Below are positions 25,855 through 38,918 of a stretch of 64,000 nt of DNA, piece after piece. A program made the position numbers and the translations under genes. Numbering within the stretch: position 1 is the first letter of the stretch; each line of letters starts with the position of its first letter. The stretch spans positions 1-64,000 of the forward strand of contig CALGZB010000016.1 in the NCBI GenBank assembly GCA_937934655.1, in the 5' to 3' direction. Under the pieces are notes generated by a model. The model saw only the letters and a program-made list of their open reading frames with translations, had not been told where the DNA came from and did no database searches. This DNA comes from an uncultured Acidimicrobiales bacterium (GTDB lineage: Bacteria > Actinomycetota > Acidimicrobiia > Acidimicrobiales > SHLQ01).

Positions 25855-27237
25855 TTACGAGTTGGGTGGTGCTTCGCTGGTGGCGGCGAGGCGCTCGGCG
25901 TGTTGCGTCATCTGTTCGACGGCCCGCTGGGCATTTGACCGTCGCTCAGGGTCCGATGACTGTAACCAAGAGTCGTAGTGGTTTGTGGCGTCGGTGATTC
26001 CAGCGATGATTCCCGAGATGGTCTGGTCGACTACCTCGGCGGCATCGGACGCCGGAAGACCCCACTGGGTGGCCTCGGCGATGAGCGACTTTCGCCCGAC
26101 GTAAAGAAGGCGGTCTTTCTCGTCGGGGAAGATCGCGATGCGATGGCCTTCGGGGCGGCGAGGAAGAAACGCCGTGGTGTTGGCCACGTCGTACGCCGGA
26201 GTGAGGCGGGCACTGCCGTCTCGGAGGAGGAGCCCGTAGTTGCAGCCGTGAGCGTCGGTGTTGCCAAGAGCGACCGTGGCGGTGATTTGGGCGAGGAGTG
26301 CCCGCTGTTCGGCATCGGGGTCGAGACCGTGGCTCAGCAGAAGCTCGGCGAGCTGGGCATAGGTGGGCCCGCCGAATCGCTGGAAACGTTCGGTGGGTGC
26401 GACGCCGACAGCTTGGCACAGGCTTTCTTGATGGAGTCGGCTGATCGTGGAGGTGTGGCTGTCGGCATCGGCGGGAGGGTGAATGAGCCGATCGAAACGA
26501 GTTGCGAGCAGCACAGGTCGCCCCTCGACATCGACGAGCTGGGTGTGCGCCGCATCGATCTCGGCGAAGCGAAGCGCGTGCATCGCAATGGCCTCGGAAA
26601 TGACGAGCCCAACCGTCGTGCCTTCGATGGGGTCGGGTTTGCAGATATGGGTCGACGGGACATTGAGTCGCGGTTTGATCCACCGAGGTAGGTCGGCGGT
26701 GCTGTCGGGGGCCTCGGTGAGTAGGAGTTTTGCTTGGAAGCCGCCGAGCGACAGGCCGTCATCGTGTTCGTAGCCAGCGATGGGGTAGTAGGGAAGTTGG
26801 CCGATGGCTTCGGCCAGGTCGACGGGTTCTGGGGCGGGGACCGAGGAGGTGTCGGGCGTATCGCCCGGTGGGAGGAACGCGACCGCCCCGGCGCAGTCAT
26901 GGCCGAATCTGCGGAGGAAACCGAAGGTGTCGCCGCGGGCAAGGCCAGCGTTGTTTTCCATAATGGCGAGCGCTTCGCCTTCGGGGAGGAGCGCTGCGAC
27001 CCAATGGTCGACGGGGCCGGTGCGGTTGATGCCCCCCTTGGGTTTGTTCACGAGAAGCCGACGTGACACCGGGAGGCTGGCGGAAAGGCAGAGTGCGCCG
27101 GTGTCGAGGGAGTCGGTGATTTCATCGGTGTACTGGAGGCCGTAGGGCTTGTGTGATGCCCGAGGGTCGCGTAAAAGATCGGCGACATGGCGGCCGTCGA
27201 GCCAAATTGCCAACCGTTCGGCGGTTTGGGGATTCAT
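25855..27237 (-). CDS. hipA: HipA-family serine/threonine kinase toxin
   Basis: 460 residues from ATG 27237, which overlaps the hipB stop by ATGA; a longer frame into hipB is not needed. The N-terminal HipA domain starts ERLAIWLDGRHVADLL. Then come LSLGGFQAKLLLTEA (the ejectable P-loop region), PSTHICKPDP (ATP-binding strand), TVALGNTDAHGCNYGLLLRD (catalytic loop) and ARLTPAYDVANTT (Mg-binding DFG-like motif). In E. coli, HipA phosphorylates glutamyl-tRNA synthetase and induces dormancy. This protein is slightly longer than the 440-residue E. coli form. The target here is unknown. Confidence 0.93.
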   Translation of the reverse strand: MNPQTAERLAIWLDGRHVADLLRDPRASHKPYGLQYTDEITDSLDTGALCLSASLPVSRRLLVNKPKGGINRTGPVDHWVAALLPEGEALAIMENNAGLARGDTFGFLRRFGHDCAGAVAFLPPGDTPDTSSVPAPEPVDLAEAIGQLPYYPIAGYEHDDGLSLGGFQAKLLLTEAPDSTADLPRWIKPRLNVPSTHICKPDPIEGTTVGLVISEAIAMHALRFAEIDAAHTQLVDVEGRPVLLATRFDRLIHPPADADSHTSTISRLHQESLCQAVGVAPTERFQRFGGPTYAQLAELLLSHGLDPDAEQRALLAQITATVALGNTDAHGCNYGLLLRDGSARLTPAYDVANTTAFLPRRPEGHRIAIFPDEKDRLLYVGRKSLIAEATQWGLPASDAAEVVDQTISGIIAGITDATNHYDSWLQSSDPERRSNAQRAVEQMTQHAERLAATSEAPPNS

Positions 27238-27524
27238 GAAGTCCCGCCAGGTTCGACGGGTTCGAAGGTGTCGTTGGCGGGTTGGGAGCTGGTGGGTTGG
27301 GAGCGGGGAACGAGGACGATGTCGTAGCCGCAAAATCGAACAAAGCGGGCCAGGCGGTCGAGTTGGCGGGACCGGCCGGATTCGAGGTTGGTGATGGTGT
27401 CTCGGCTGCAGTGAAGCCGCTCGGCCATTGAAGCTTGGGTGATGTCGGTGGTGTGGCGAGCGGTCGCGAGTGCTTCAGCGAACGATGCACCTGACCGGAT
27501 GAGGATGCGGCTTTTTTCCTGCAT
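27234..27524 (-). CDS. hipB: HipB-family antitoxin / XRE transcriptional repressor
   Basis: 96 residues starting MQEKSRILIRSGASF. A helix-turn-helix of the XRE type spans about residues 18-72 (ITQASMAERLHCSRDTITNL, then ESGRSRQLDRLARFVRFCGY). The unstructured C-terminal tail SQPTSSQPANDTFEPVE resembles the degradable tail of HipB. It precedes hipA with a 4-base overlap, the standard hipBA order. It should neutralise HipA and repress the operon. The 23-bp direct repeats upstream are its likely operators. Confidence 0.9.
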   Translation of the reverse strand: MQEKSRILIRSGASFAEALATARHTTDITQASMAERLHCSRDTITNLESGRSRQLDRLARFVRFCGYDIVLVPRSQPTSSQPANDTFEPVEPGGTS

Positions 27525-27540
27525 TCATAGAATGGTATCC

Positions 27541-27600
27541 AAAAGCCGGAAAAAACCCACATCGCTCAACTGGGGTAAAAAGCCGGAAAAAACCGACATC
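27541..27600 (-). promoter_or_regulatory. hipB: Probable hipBA operator: two 23-bp direct repeats
   Basis: Bases 27541-27563 and 27578-27600 are the same 23-bp sequence with one mismatch, 37 bases apart, each containing AAAAGCCGGAAAAAACC. They start 17 bases upstream of hipB. TATCC at 27536-27540 abuts the first copy, matching the half-site of the E. coli HipB operator. A further GGAAAAAAGCCG occurs on the minus strand inside the first hipB codons. Confidence 0.6.
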
Positions 27601-27847
27601 TACTGATATGTTCGGTCCGTTACGTCCGTATCTCAAGGCACTGGTAGTATGGGGACTTCGCCACAAGGGTTGCGGCACGGGATGTATCCCTGCTGAATCC
27701 CGGTAGCTGCCGCAGTGTCGTCTGCAGCGGGACCGAAGCAACAGTGTTGTTGCGGCGACCACGGAATCAGCGCCGATTCGAACCACAGCCGAAACCGCAT
27801 CGAATCAATGTTGATTTGGTAACGATTCTCGACTCCGAGGAGATCTT
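27601..27847 (+). promoter_or_regulatory. gltB: gltB 5' leader with competing hairpins
   Basis: This is most of the 323-bp spacer between hipB and gltB. TGCGGCA (27671-27677) pairs with TGCCGCA (27708-27714), enclosing GGGA-TGTA-TCCC (27679-27690). The right arm can instead pair with GCAGCGG just downstream (27724-27730). GCAACA (27738-27743) and TGTTGC (27748-27753) form a third stem. A GAGGAG ribosome site precedes ATG 27848. Mutually exclusive stems suggest a leader-based control of glutamate synthase; no known riboswitch class was recognised. Confidence 0.4.
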
Positions 27848-32566
<4,719 letters not shown>

Positions 32567-32614
32567 TCATGAACGTCTCAACCGAACAAAACACGACACG
32601 ACAGGAATGCACTC

Positions 32615-34078
32615 ATGGGTGATTCACGAGGCTTTCTCAAACACGAACGCCAAACTCCAACCCGGCGTCCAGTACCCGAGCGTTTGCTCGACTGGAACGA
32701 GGTCTATGAAGACTTCCCCGAAGGCAAGCTCAAGGTGCAAGCCGCCAGGTGCATGGACTGCGGAATTCCGTTCTGCAACAACGGCTGCCCCCTCGGCAAT
32801 CTGATTCCCGACTGGAATGACCTGGTGTACCGGGACCAGTGGCGCGACGCTATCGACCGCCTTCACGCCACCAACAACTTCCCGGAGTTCACCGGTCGTC
32901 TCTGCCCGGCGCCGTGCGAAGGATCATGCGTGCTCGGAATCAGCGATGATCCCGTCGCCATTAAGCAGATCGAAGTCGAAATTATCGAACGGGCATGGCG
33001 CGAAGGTTGGGTTACCCCAGAGATCGCCGCCGTAAAGACCGGCAAGTCGGTAGCGGTCGTTGGATCTGGTCCCGCGGGCCTCGCAGTTGCGCAGCAGCTC
33101 ACACGGGCGGGCCACGATGTTGTTGTTCTTGAGCGCGCCGAGAAGATCGGTGGTCTGCTTCGCTACGGAATTCCCGAGTTCAAGATGGAGAAAAACGTTC
33201 TCGATCGTCGACTCGCGCAAATGGAAGCCGAAGGAACGGTGTTCCGTCCGAACACCAACGTTGGTGTCGACATCACGGCCGAGCAATTGAAGATCGACTT
33301 CGATGTTGTGGTGCTGGCCGGCGGGGCCACCGCGGCACGAGACCTTCCCATTGAAGGCCGCGAACTCGGCGGTATCTACCAGGCGATGGAGTTTCTGCCG
33401 CCGGCTAACAAGGTCGCCAATGGCGACCTGGACGAGCACCCGTTCTCTGCGGCAGGCAAAGATGTCGTCATTATCGGTGGTGGAGATACTGGCGCTGATT
33501 GTCTCGGAACCTCCCATCGCCACGGTGCCTCATCGATTCACCAGTTCGAAATCATGCCGCAGCCTCCCGAGGACCGTGCATCGTCTACCCCTTGGCCGAT
33601 GTGGCCGCTCAAATACCGAGTGTCTTCGGCTCACGAGGAAGGCGGCGATCGAGAGTTTGCCATCAACACCGTGAGTTTTGTGGGCGACGATGATGGCAAC
33701 GTTTCGGCGCTGCGTACCGTGCGGGTTGAACAGACGTTCACCGATGGGCGGATGTCGTTCGAACCGGTTCCTGGCTCTGAGCAGGACTTTCCGGCTCAGC
33801 TGGTGCTGCTCGCCATGGGATTTGTTGGTCCAGAAAAGAACGAACTCCTCGATGGGTTGGGCTGCGAGCTCACCGATCGTGGAAACATCGCTCGTTCTGA
33901 CGGCTGGCAAAGCACCGTCGATGACGTCTTCGTCTGTGGCGACTCGGGCCGTGGTCAGTCGCTCATCGTGTGGGCGATCGCCGAAGGGCGTTCGTGCGCT
34001 GCGGCCATCGATGCCCACCTTATGGGCTCGACACTTCTGCCTTCCCCAGTAACCCCAACTATGCGGCCTATCGGCTAA
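32615..34078 (+). CDS. gltD: Glutamate synthase small (beta) subunit
   Basis: 487 residues. N-terminal cysteines for 4Fe-4S clusters lie in ARCMDCGIPFCNNGCPLGN and LCPAPCEGSCVLG. Then come an FAD Rossmann motif (VAVVGSGPAGLAVAQQLTRA) and an NADPH Rossmann motif (VVIIGGGDTGADCLGTSHRH). It ends with the flavoprotein GD box VFVCGDSGRGQSLIVWAIAE. It passes electrons from NADPH to GltB. Length and motif order are typical of GltD. It is in the same operon as gltB. Confidence 0.97.
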   Translation: MGDSRGFLKHERQTPTRRPVPERLLDWNEVYEDFPEGKLKVQAARCMDCGIPFCNNGCPLGNLIPDWNDLVYRDQWRDAIDRLHATNNFPEFTGRLCPAPCEGSCVLGISDDPVAIKQIEVEIIERAWREGWVTPEIAAVKTGKSVAVVGSGPAGLAVAQQLTRAGHDVVVLERAEKIGGLLRYGIPEFKMEKNVLDRRLAQMEAEGTVFRPNTNVGVDITAEQLKIDFDVVVLAGGATAARDLPIEGRELGGIYQAMEFLPPANKVANGDLDEHPFSAAGKDVVIIGGGDTGADCLGTSHRHGASSIHQFEIMPQPPEDRASSTPWPMWPLKYRVSSAHEEGGDREFAINTVSFVGDDDGNVSALRTVRVEQTFTDGRMSFEPVPGSEQDFPAQLVLLAMGFVGPEKNELLDGLGCELTDRGNIARSDGWQSTVDDVFVCGDSGRGQSLIVWAIAEGRSCAAAIDAHLMGSTLLPSPVTPTMRPIG

Positions 34079-34083
34079 TCAGC

Positions 34084-34098
34084 GGTGCTTCGAGCACC
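34084..34098 (+). terminator. Short hairpin after gltD
   Basis: GGTGCT (34084-34089), loop TCG, AGCACC (34093-34098), starting 6 bases past the gltD stop. The stem is only 6 bp and lacks a T-run, so it is a weak candidate. Confidence 0.35.
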
Positions 34099-34208
34099 AG
34101 CAGCTCAAGATCGACCCCAAAACGGCGATACAACTAGTGGACGCCTAGTCCCGAATCGCTGCGATCTGCAGCGTTTTTCACGTTGTTGTTCTCGATCGGG
34201 GAATCGCT

Positions 34209-37196
34209 GTGCTCAAGGGCATTTCGTCGCAAAAGCTGCTCATCGCAGCACTTGTCTGCCCATTGGTCGCGCTTCTCGTTCTTGGTTCGGCAATTTTGGC
34301 GTTCACGCCGCGCGCCGAGGTTGTCGAGGCCAACGTGTGGCCCCAGAGCGTCGATTTGATCGAATCGTTGCACATTGAGGCGATTCTCTCGGCGCAGGCC
34401 CAGGTAGCGGACGGAAACGCAAGCCAAAGCGACCTCGAAGATCGCCGGGCACGTACCGATGATCTCTTGGAACGCTGGGCGAGCATCGGTCTGGACTCTG
34501 GCCAGCTCGAGGTTCAGCTTGATGCGGTCCGTATTGAGGACGACGATCGAGCCGACGCTGAATCTAGCGAACTCCTTGTGCTCGCTGACACCGTGCGGGC
34601 GAGCGCACAGCAGTCGAGCCCGACTGTCGATAACGTCGAAGACCTGCTGGGGGCGGCGAGGTCGGATGCGTCGGTAGCAGCACAAGGTGCCGGCGTTGCG
34701 ACACTGACGACGCCTGCCAAGGCCCAACGCACGCGCATCGCTGGCATGGTCGCTCTTTCAGAGATGGTGATCGATGCGGCGTTGCCCCCTGATTCTGGAA
34801 ACCTCGAGTCGGTGCTCGATGACACGTCTGCTCTTCATGGCGCGCTGATCGATGGCGAACCCGTCACGATCGACCAATGGACCGACGGACACATTGAGCG
34901 GCAACGGGCCATGGCCGAGATCGCACGGGCGTATGCGTTTGCCGGCGCGCCGGTTATTCCCGGCGATGAATCGTTTCCGATTATCCCATTGGCGATTGCT
35001 GCGGGAGCAGGTCTTCTTGGGCTTGTGATCTTCGGAGCGATGGTCTTCAACCGTCTCAACAGCGGTGCCGCTGTTCTTGAGCGACGCATGCTGGCCTTCG
35101 CGAAGCACACCCTGCCGGGCGCTGGCGACAGCTCCGAAACGTTGATGAGCGACCAGATCGAGCCGGTGGTGCTGGCTGGAGATCTACGCGGAGTAAGCCA
35201 GGCTTTCAACGAGGTTCAGCAGACGGCTGCGTATGTCATCGATCAAGAACGAGAAGATCACGAGTTTGTCACCGATCGGGTTTTTCAATCGGTTGCCCAC
35301 CGAAATCGAATCGCTATCGTCGAGCAGCTCGACATTCTTGACGCCCTTGCCGTGGAGGAAAACGACCTCGGCAAGCTTGAGCAACTCGCTCAGTTAGATA
35401 CTCGCATGCGCCGTATGCAGCGCGACGTGGTGAGCTTTGGTGCATTGGGTGGCGAGAGTCCGCCGATGCTCCACGAGGACCGGGCGCTAAGCGAACTCAT
35501 CGAGTTGGCGGTTGAAGAGACCCGTGGAGCCGACCGTGTTCGGATTGTGACCGTCGACAACGTCTTGGTGGACGGCGGATGTGCGGCCGACGTGGCACAC
35601 ATCATCACCGAACTCCTCGAGAATGCCCTACATAGCTCGCCTCCCGAATCTCTGGTGGAGGTGCTTTGCAACCATACCGATCGTGACTCTTTGATGGTGT
35701 CGATTGCCGACGAGGGCCACGGTATGGATCCTGACGAAATGGATGGCCTCAATCAGGTTCTTTCGTTGCCTTCGAAGCTACGGCCTGAGACGGCAGGCAC
35801 GCTTGGCGTCGTTGCGATTTCAGCCATCGCCGCCCGATCAGAGATCGATGTGCGGTTTACCGATTCGCCGGCCGGGGGAGTGACCGCCTTGGTCACCGTG
35901 CCGGCCGAGATGGTCAGCACGATGCCCGACGACTGGACGCCTTCCACGCGGCTTGCAACCCAAGCACGGCTCACCGAGCGGCGCGCTATTGCCGCAGAGA
36001 TCGTTGAGGCTCGCAGCGCGGCCCCTGACCCAACGCCGCTCAAGGTTGACGCGTTTGACCGAGAACTACCGGTAGCCGAATTTGAATACGACATCGATCC
36101 CGGTGCGGACTCTCCGGGCACCCGGTCCGAGATGCACTCCGATGGGTTCGGCCTGAGCGATGACCAACTTGCTGACGGTGCCGAGAGCGCAGCGGATCTG
36201 GAAGCTTTCGACGACGTCGAACTCGACCGCCAGCCGGCGTTTGATGACGCCGAGGTTGACGAAGAACCGAGCATCGATACACCAACCATTGAAGGCTTGG
36301 ATCTTGAAGGCTTGGATCTTGAAGGGTCGAGCGATGAAGAACCTGCTCGTGACGAACCTGAACTTGAGCACGCGTTGACTGCTGATACCGACGTTCCTCT
36401 TGCTCTCGTGGACTATGACGAGAGTCCGTTTGCCGCAGCTACCGATGATGACCTGTCAGAACGAAGTGGTGCCGAGCGGCTCAACGAGTTGAATAAGCGC
36501 CCACTGATTGCTCCCGCCGATGGCTTTGGTCCAAAGAAGCGACCGAAGAATGGCTCTTCGGTCGAAGAGGATCCTGTCGCAGAAGCCGGTTCCGAAGAAG
36601 CGTTCTTCGATGAACCCGAAGACGCTGACTCGGACGAGGTTGAATCGCCGGAAGATGCCGTCGAAGAACAGCTGCCGATCGATGAGCTGAACGATGAGGC
36701 AGCGGCGGTCGACAACGCGGACGCAACCGATGAACTCGATGATTTCGACGAACGCGATGAACGCGATGAACTCGACGAACCCTATGAACTCGACGAACTC
36801 GACGAATTCGACGAACCCTATGAACTCGACGACGAGGATGTCTTCGCTGACAGCGCCGACGTTGCGTTGCCGATATCGGCAGCTGACGACGTCGAACCTG
36901 GGCCTACCTACGAAGCAGAGGAGCGAGAAGCCCCGCTCACCTATGCAGCGCTCGATAGTCTGCTGGCCAATCTCCCCGAGCGAGCCGACGACCGAAAGGC
37001 TGACACCGACACGGCCGAAGCCGCTGGGGCTTCCGTAGCAAAGCTTGCGATAAGTCGGCGAGTGCCGACCTCGTCATCATCGATCTCGCCGTCAAAGCTC
37101 AGCGGCGCAACTCGGCGGCCATCGTCGGCCGGGCCAAAGTCTCCCGATGAAGTTCGGGCCATGCTTGCCAAATATCGCTCCGGGCGGAATGACTAG
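34209..37196 (+). CDS. Conservon-type membrane sensor histidine kinase with acidic repeat tail
   Basis: 995 residues from GTG 34209. A membrane segment near the start (LLIAALVCPLVALLVLGSAI), an extracytoplasmic helical sensor of about 220 residues, and a second segment (IIPLAIAAGAGLLGLVIFGA). The dimerisation region RVFQSVAHRNRIAIVEQLDI resembles the non-canonical phospho-acceptor region of actinobacterial CvnA/nitrate-sensor kinases. The HATPase_c domain follows: HIITELLENALHSSPPESLV (N box) and SIADEGHGMDPDEMDGL (G1 box). From about residue 600 a highly acidic, low-complexity 400-residue tail runs to a basic, Ser-rich end (SRRVPTSSSSISPSKLSG). The usual conservon partners (roadblock, DUF742, small GTPase) are not adjacent, which is odd for this family. 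Confidence 0.75.
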   Translation: MLKGISSQKLLIAALVCPLVALLVLGSAILAFTPRAEVVEANVWPQSVDLIESLHIEAILSAQAQVADGNASQSDLEDRRARTDDLLERWASIGLDSGQLEVQLDAVRIEDDDRADAESSELLVLADTVRASAQQSSPTVDNVEDLLGAARSDASVAAQGAGVATLTTPAKAQRTRIAGMVALSEMVIDAALPPDSGNLESVLDDTSALHGALIDGEPVTIDQWTDGHIERQRAMAEIARAYAFAGAPVIPGDESFPIIPLAIAAGAGLLGLVIFGAMVFNRLNSGAAVLERRMLAFAKHTLPGAGDSSETLMSDQIEPVVLAGDLRGVSQAFNEVQQTAAYVIDQEREDHEFVTDRVFQSVAHRNRIAIVEQLDILDALAVEENDLGKLEQLAQLDTRMRRMQRDVVSFGALGGESPPMLHEDRALSELIELAVEETRGADRVRIVTVDNVLVDGGCAADVAHIITELLENALHSSPPESLVEVLCNHTDRDSLMVSIADEGHGMDPDEMDGLNQVLSLPSKLRPETAGTLGVVAISAIAARSEIDVRFTDSPAGGVTALVTVPAEMVSTMPDDWTPSTRLATQARLTERRAIAAEIVEARSAAPDPTPLKVDAFDRELPVAEFEYDIDPGADSPGTRSEMHSDGFGLSDDQLADGAESAADLEAFDDVELDRQPAFDDAEVDEEPSIDTPTIEGLDLEGLDLEGSSDEEPARDEPELEHALTADTDVPLALVDYDESPFAAATDDDLSERSGAERLNELNKRPLIAPADGFGPKKRPKNGSSVEEDPVAEAGSEEAFFDEPEDADSDEVESPEDAVEEQLPIDELNDEAAAVDNADATDELDDFDERDERDELDEPYELDELDEFDEPYELDDEDVFADSADVALPISAADDVEPGPTYEAEEREAPLTYAALDSLLANLPERADDRKADTDTAEAAGASVAKLAISRRVPTSSSSISPSKLSGATRRPSSAGPKSPDEVRAMLAKYRSGRND
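36736..36832 (+). repeat. In-frame acidic repeats in the sensor kinase tail
   Basis: A 25-bp block containing GACGAACCCTATGAACTCGA occurs identically at 36772-36796 and 36808-36832, a 36-bp period, inside a run of GA(T/A)GAACTCGAC-type words from 36736. It encodes DELDEPYELDELDEF-type sequence. The unit is a multiple of 3, so copy-number change would keep the frame. Confidence 0.85.
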
Positions 37197-37239
37197 CTCC
37201 GACTGCTGCGGCTGACCCGACGGGCCATAAAGTCCGGGC

Positions 37240-38112
37240 GTGCCCCGTCCTGTCGTCGTCATTCTCATCCACTGGAACCAGAGCCGCCCGTGCCTCGAAA
37301 CCATCGAGGTGTTTCGGAGTCAGCCGGAGGTTGTTCGGTTCATTGTTGTCGACAACGGCTCACGCGTCGAAGAACTCTCGGCGCTAAAGGCGGACCTCCC
37401 CGACGATGTTGAGCTCATCGAGGTCGGGCGAAATAGCGGATTTGGGCCGGGAGCCAATCGTGGCTGGGAACGTTGGCTTTCCGACGACGATGGGCCCGAG
37501 TGGAGTGTGATCGCCCCACACGATGCGCATCCAGGCGAAGGAACCCTTGCAAAGATGCTCGATGCGGCCGAAGGTCGCCATGTCGGCCTGATGTCAGCCG
37601 ACGTGGGAGATGGATTCACGCCCGAGGTGCAGCCTTACCTCGGAACCATCGATGCGCCCGCCACGGTGGCTGAAGGATTCGAGAAGGCCGACTATCCCCA
37701 CGGCACACTGCTGATGGCACACCGAGACTGTCTCAACGAGATCGGCCTCTTTGACGAGCGCTACTTCGCGTACTGCGAAGAAGCCGACCTAGGTCTGCGT
37801 GCGCAGGCAGCAGGGTGGGAGGTTGGGCTGATTCGCGGGGCTCGTGTCTACAACCAGCACGTCAATACGCCGGCGCCAATCGTCGACTATCTCAAGGAGC
37901 GCAACACGCTGTTGCTGCTTGCCGACCATTTCGGGCCAAAGCAGGTGGCGTTTCGGGCACTCGTTGCCGTTTGGCAGCTCGTGGCGGGGGCTCTTCGGCC
38001 AGCGAGCCGAGCCGAATACTGGTCGGGACCGGCACGGGTTTACGCATTACGTGATGCGGCGTTGCGCCGATGGGGACCGCCGCCCGACAAGGTCTTTGCG
38101 CTGAAGAAGTAG
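37240..38112 (+). CDS. Family 2 glycosyltransferase (rhamnosyltransferase-like)
   Basis: 290 residues. GT-A fold features: VVVILIHWNQSRPCLETIEV, FIVVDNGSRVEELSALKADL, NSGFGPGANRGWERWL, a metal-site region at VIAPHDAHPG in place of a typical DDD, and the acceptor region GLFDERYFAYCEEADLGLRA characteristic of WbbL/rhamnosyltransferase-like GT2 enzymes. It is a cytoplasmic transferase of an activated sugar to a lipid-linked or glycan acceptor. It lies 43 bases after the sensor kinase gene. Donor and acceptor cannot be read from sequence. Confidence 0.85.
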   Translation: MPRPVVVILIHWNQSRPCLETIEVFRSQPEVVRFIVVDNGSRVEELSALKADLPDDVELIEVGRNSGFGPGANRGWERWLSDDDGPEWSVIAPHDAHPGEGTLAKMLDAAEGRHVGLMSADVGDGFTPEVQPYLGTIDAPATVAEGFEKADYPHGTLLMAHRDCLNEIGLFDERYFAYCEEADLGLRAQAAGWEVGLIRGARVYNQHVNTPAPIVDYLKERNTLLLLADHFGPKQVAFRALVAVWQLVAGALRPASRAEYWSGPARVYALRDAALRRWGPPPDKVFALKK

Positions 38113-38190
38113 GGCGGCCAGCCTTCCAGAAATAGGGCGGTCAGCCTTCCAGAAATAGGGCGACCAGCCTTCCAGAAATAGCGCGATCAG
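38111..38190. repeat. 23-bp tandem repeat, 3.5 copies
   Basis: Units 38111-38133, 38134-38156 and 38157-38179 share AGGGCG-NN-CAGCCTTCCAGAAAT with only two variable positions; a partial unit (AGCGCGATCAG) runs to 38190. The array starts at the last base of the GT2 stop codon and ends 5 bases before the stop of the convergent hydrolase gene, so it fills the convergent junction. Confidence 0.92.
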
Positions 38191-38194
38191 GTGT

Positions 38195-38878
38195 TTAGAA
38201 CGGTTGCGCATCGAGGAAGCTGAGCGCTGCGTCGATGAAGTCGAAGTTCTTTGGCGTCGCAAAATGGTCGGTCCGTTTGAGCTCCACGTAGGTCGCATTC
38301 GGTAGAGCCTCGACGAGCGGCGTAGCTGGTCCGGCAAAGTCGTTGTCGCCGAGGACCACGAGCACGGGGATATCGATGGAGCTGATCATCTCGGTGGTAA
38401 GCGGCGGACTTGTGCGCCCAATCAGCGCTTTGAGTGCCTCAGCATCAACGTCGGGCTGTCGCGTAAGGCCGGCGAAATACTGCGCTACCGGGTCACCTTC
38501 GTTGGGGCTACCCGCGATCCCATCGAGGATTGCCTTATGCCGCGTCGGGTCGCGGTCAAAGAGGTTTGCTCCGACTCCGCTGACGACGAGTTTGGCGAAC
38601 CGGCCGGGGTTCGTTGCCGCAAGATACAGCAGCGTGCGTGCGCCCATCGAGAACCCAATGGCGTCGAGGGTTCCCTCGGGGGCACGGCCAAGGGCCTCGT
38701 CTTCAAGTTTGGCGTAGGAATCCGGGTCATGGGGCTTTGGCGCCGTCCCGTGTCCGAGCATGTCGACTCCGACTGGGCTCCGGCCGCCCTCGGTGAGAAG
38801 GTCGAGCCAACCGTTGCTGGCCCAGGTCGTTGCGGTCGAGCCGGCGAGTCCGTGGAGAAGGAGCACTGGATGAGTCAT
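38195..38878 (-). CDS. Alpha/beta-hydrolase fold protein
   Basis: 227 residues. Core features: HPVLLLHGLAGSTATTW (oxyanion hole), GFSMGARTLLYLA (nucleophile elbow with Ser), VLVVLGDNDFAGPATPLVE (acid) and KRTDHFATPKNF (catalytic His). The complete triad suggests an active esterase, lipase or similar enzyme; the substrate is unknown. It is convergent with the GT2 gene across the 23-bp repeat array and divergent from the ArfB-like gene. Confidence 0.85.
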   Translation of the reverse strand: MTHPVLLLHGLAGSTATTWASNGWLDLLTEGGRSPVGVDMLGHGTAPKPHDPDSYAKLEDEALGRAPEGTLDAIGFSMGARTLLYLAATNPGRFAKLVVSGVGANLFDRDPTRHKAILDGIAGSPNEGDPVAQYFAGLTRQPDVDAEALKALIGRTSPPLTTEMISSIDIPVLVVLGDNDFAGPATPLVEALPNATYVELKRTDHFATPKNFDFIDAALSFLDAQPF

Positions 38879-38918
38879 CGGCGAAGCATAGGACGCTACG
38901 GGTGGATACGCTCAACGT

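Noticed and set aside
27775-27783. GATTCGAAC, resembling a tRNA T-loop on the minus strand
   Set aside because: The flanking 5-base arms do not pair and no anticodon or acceptor stem surrounds it.
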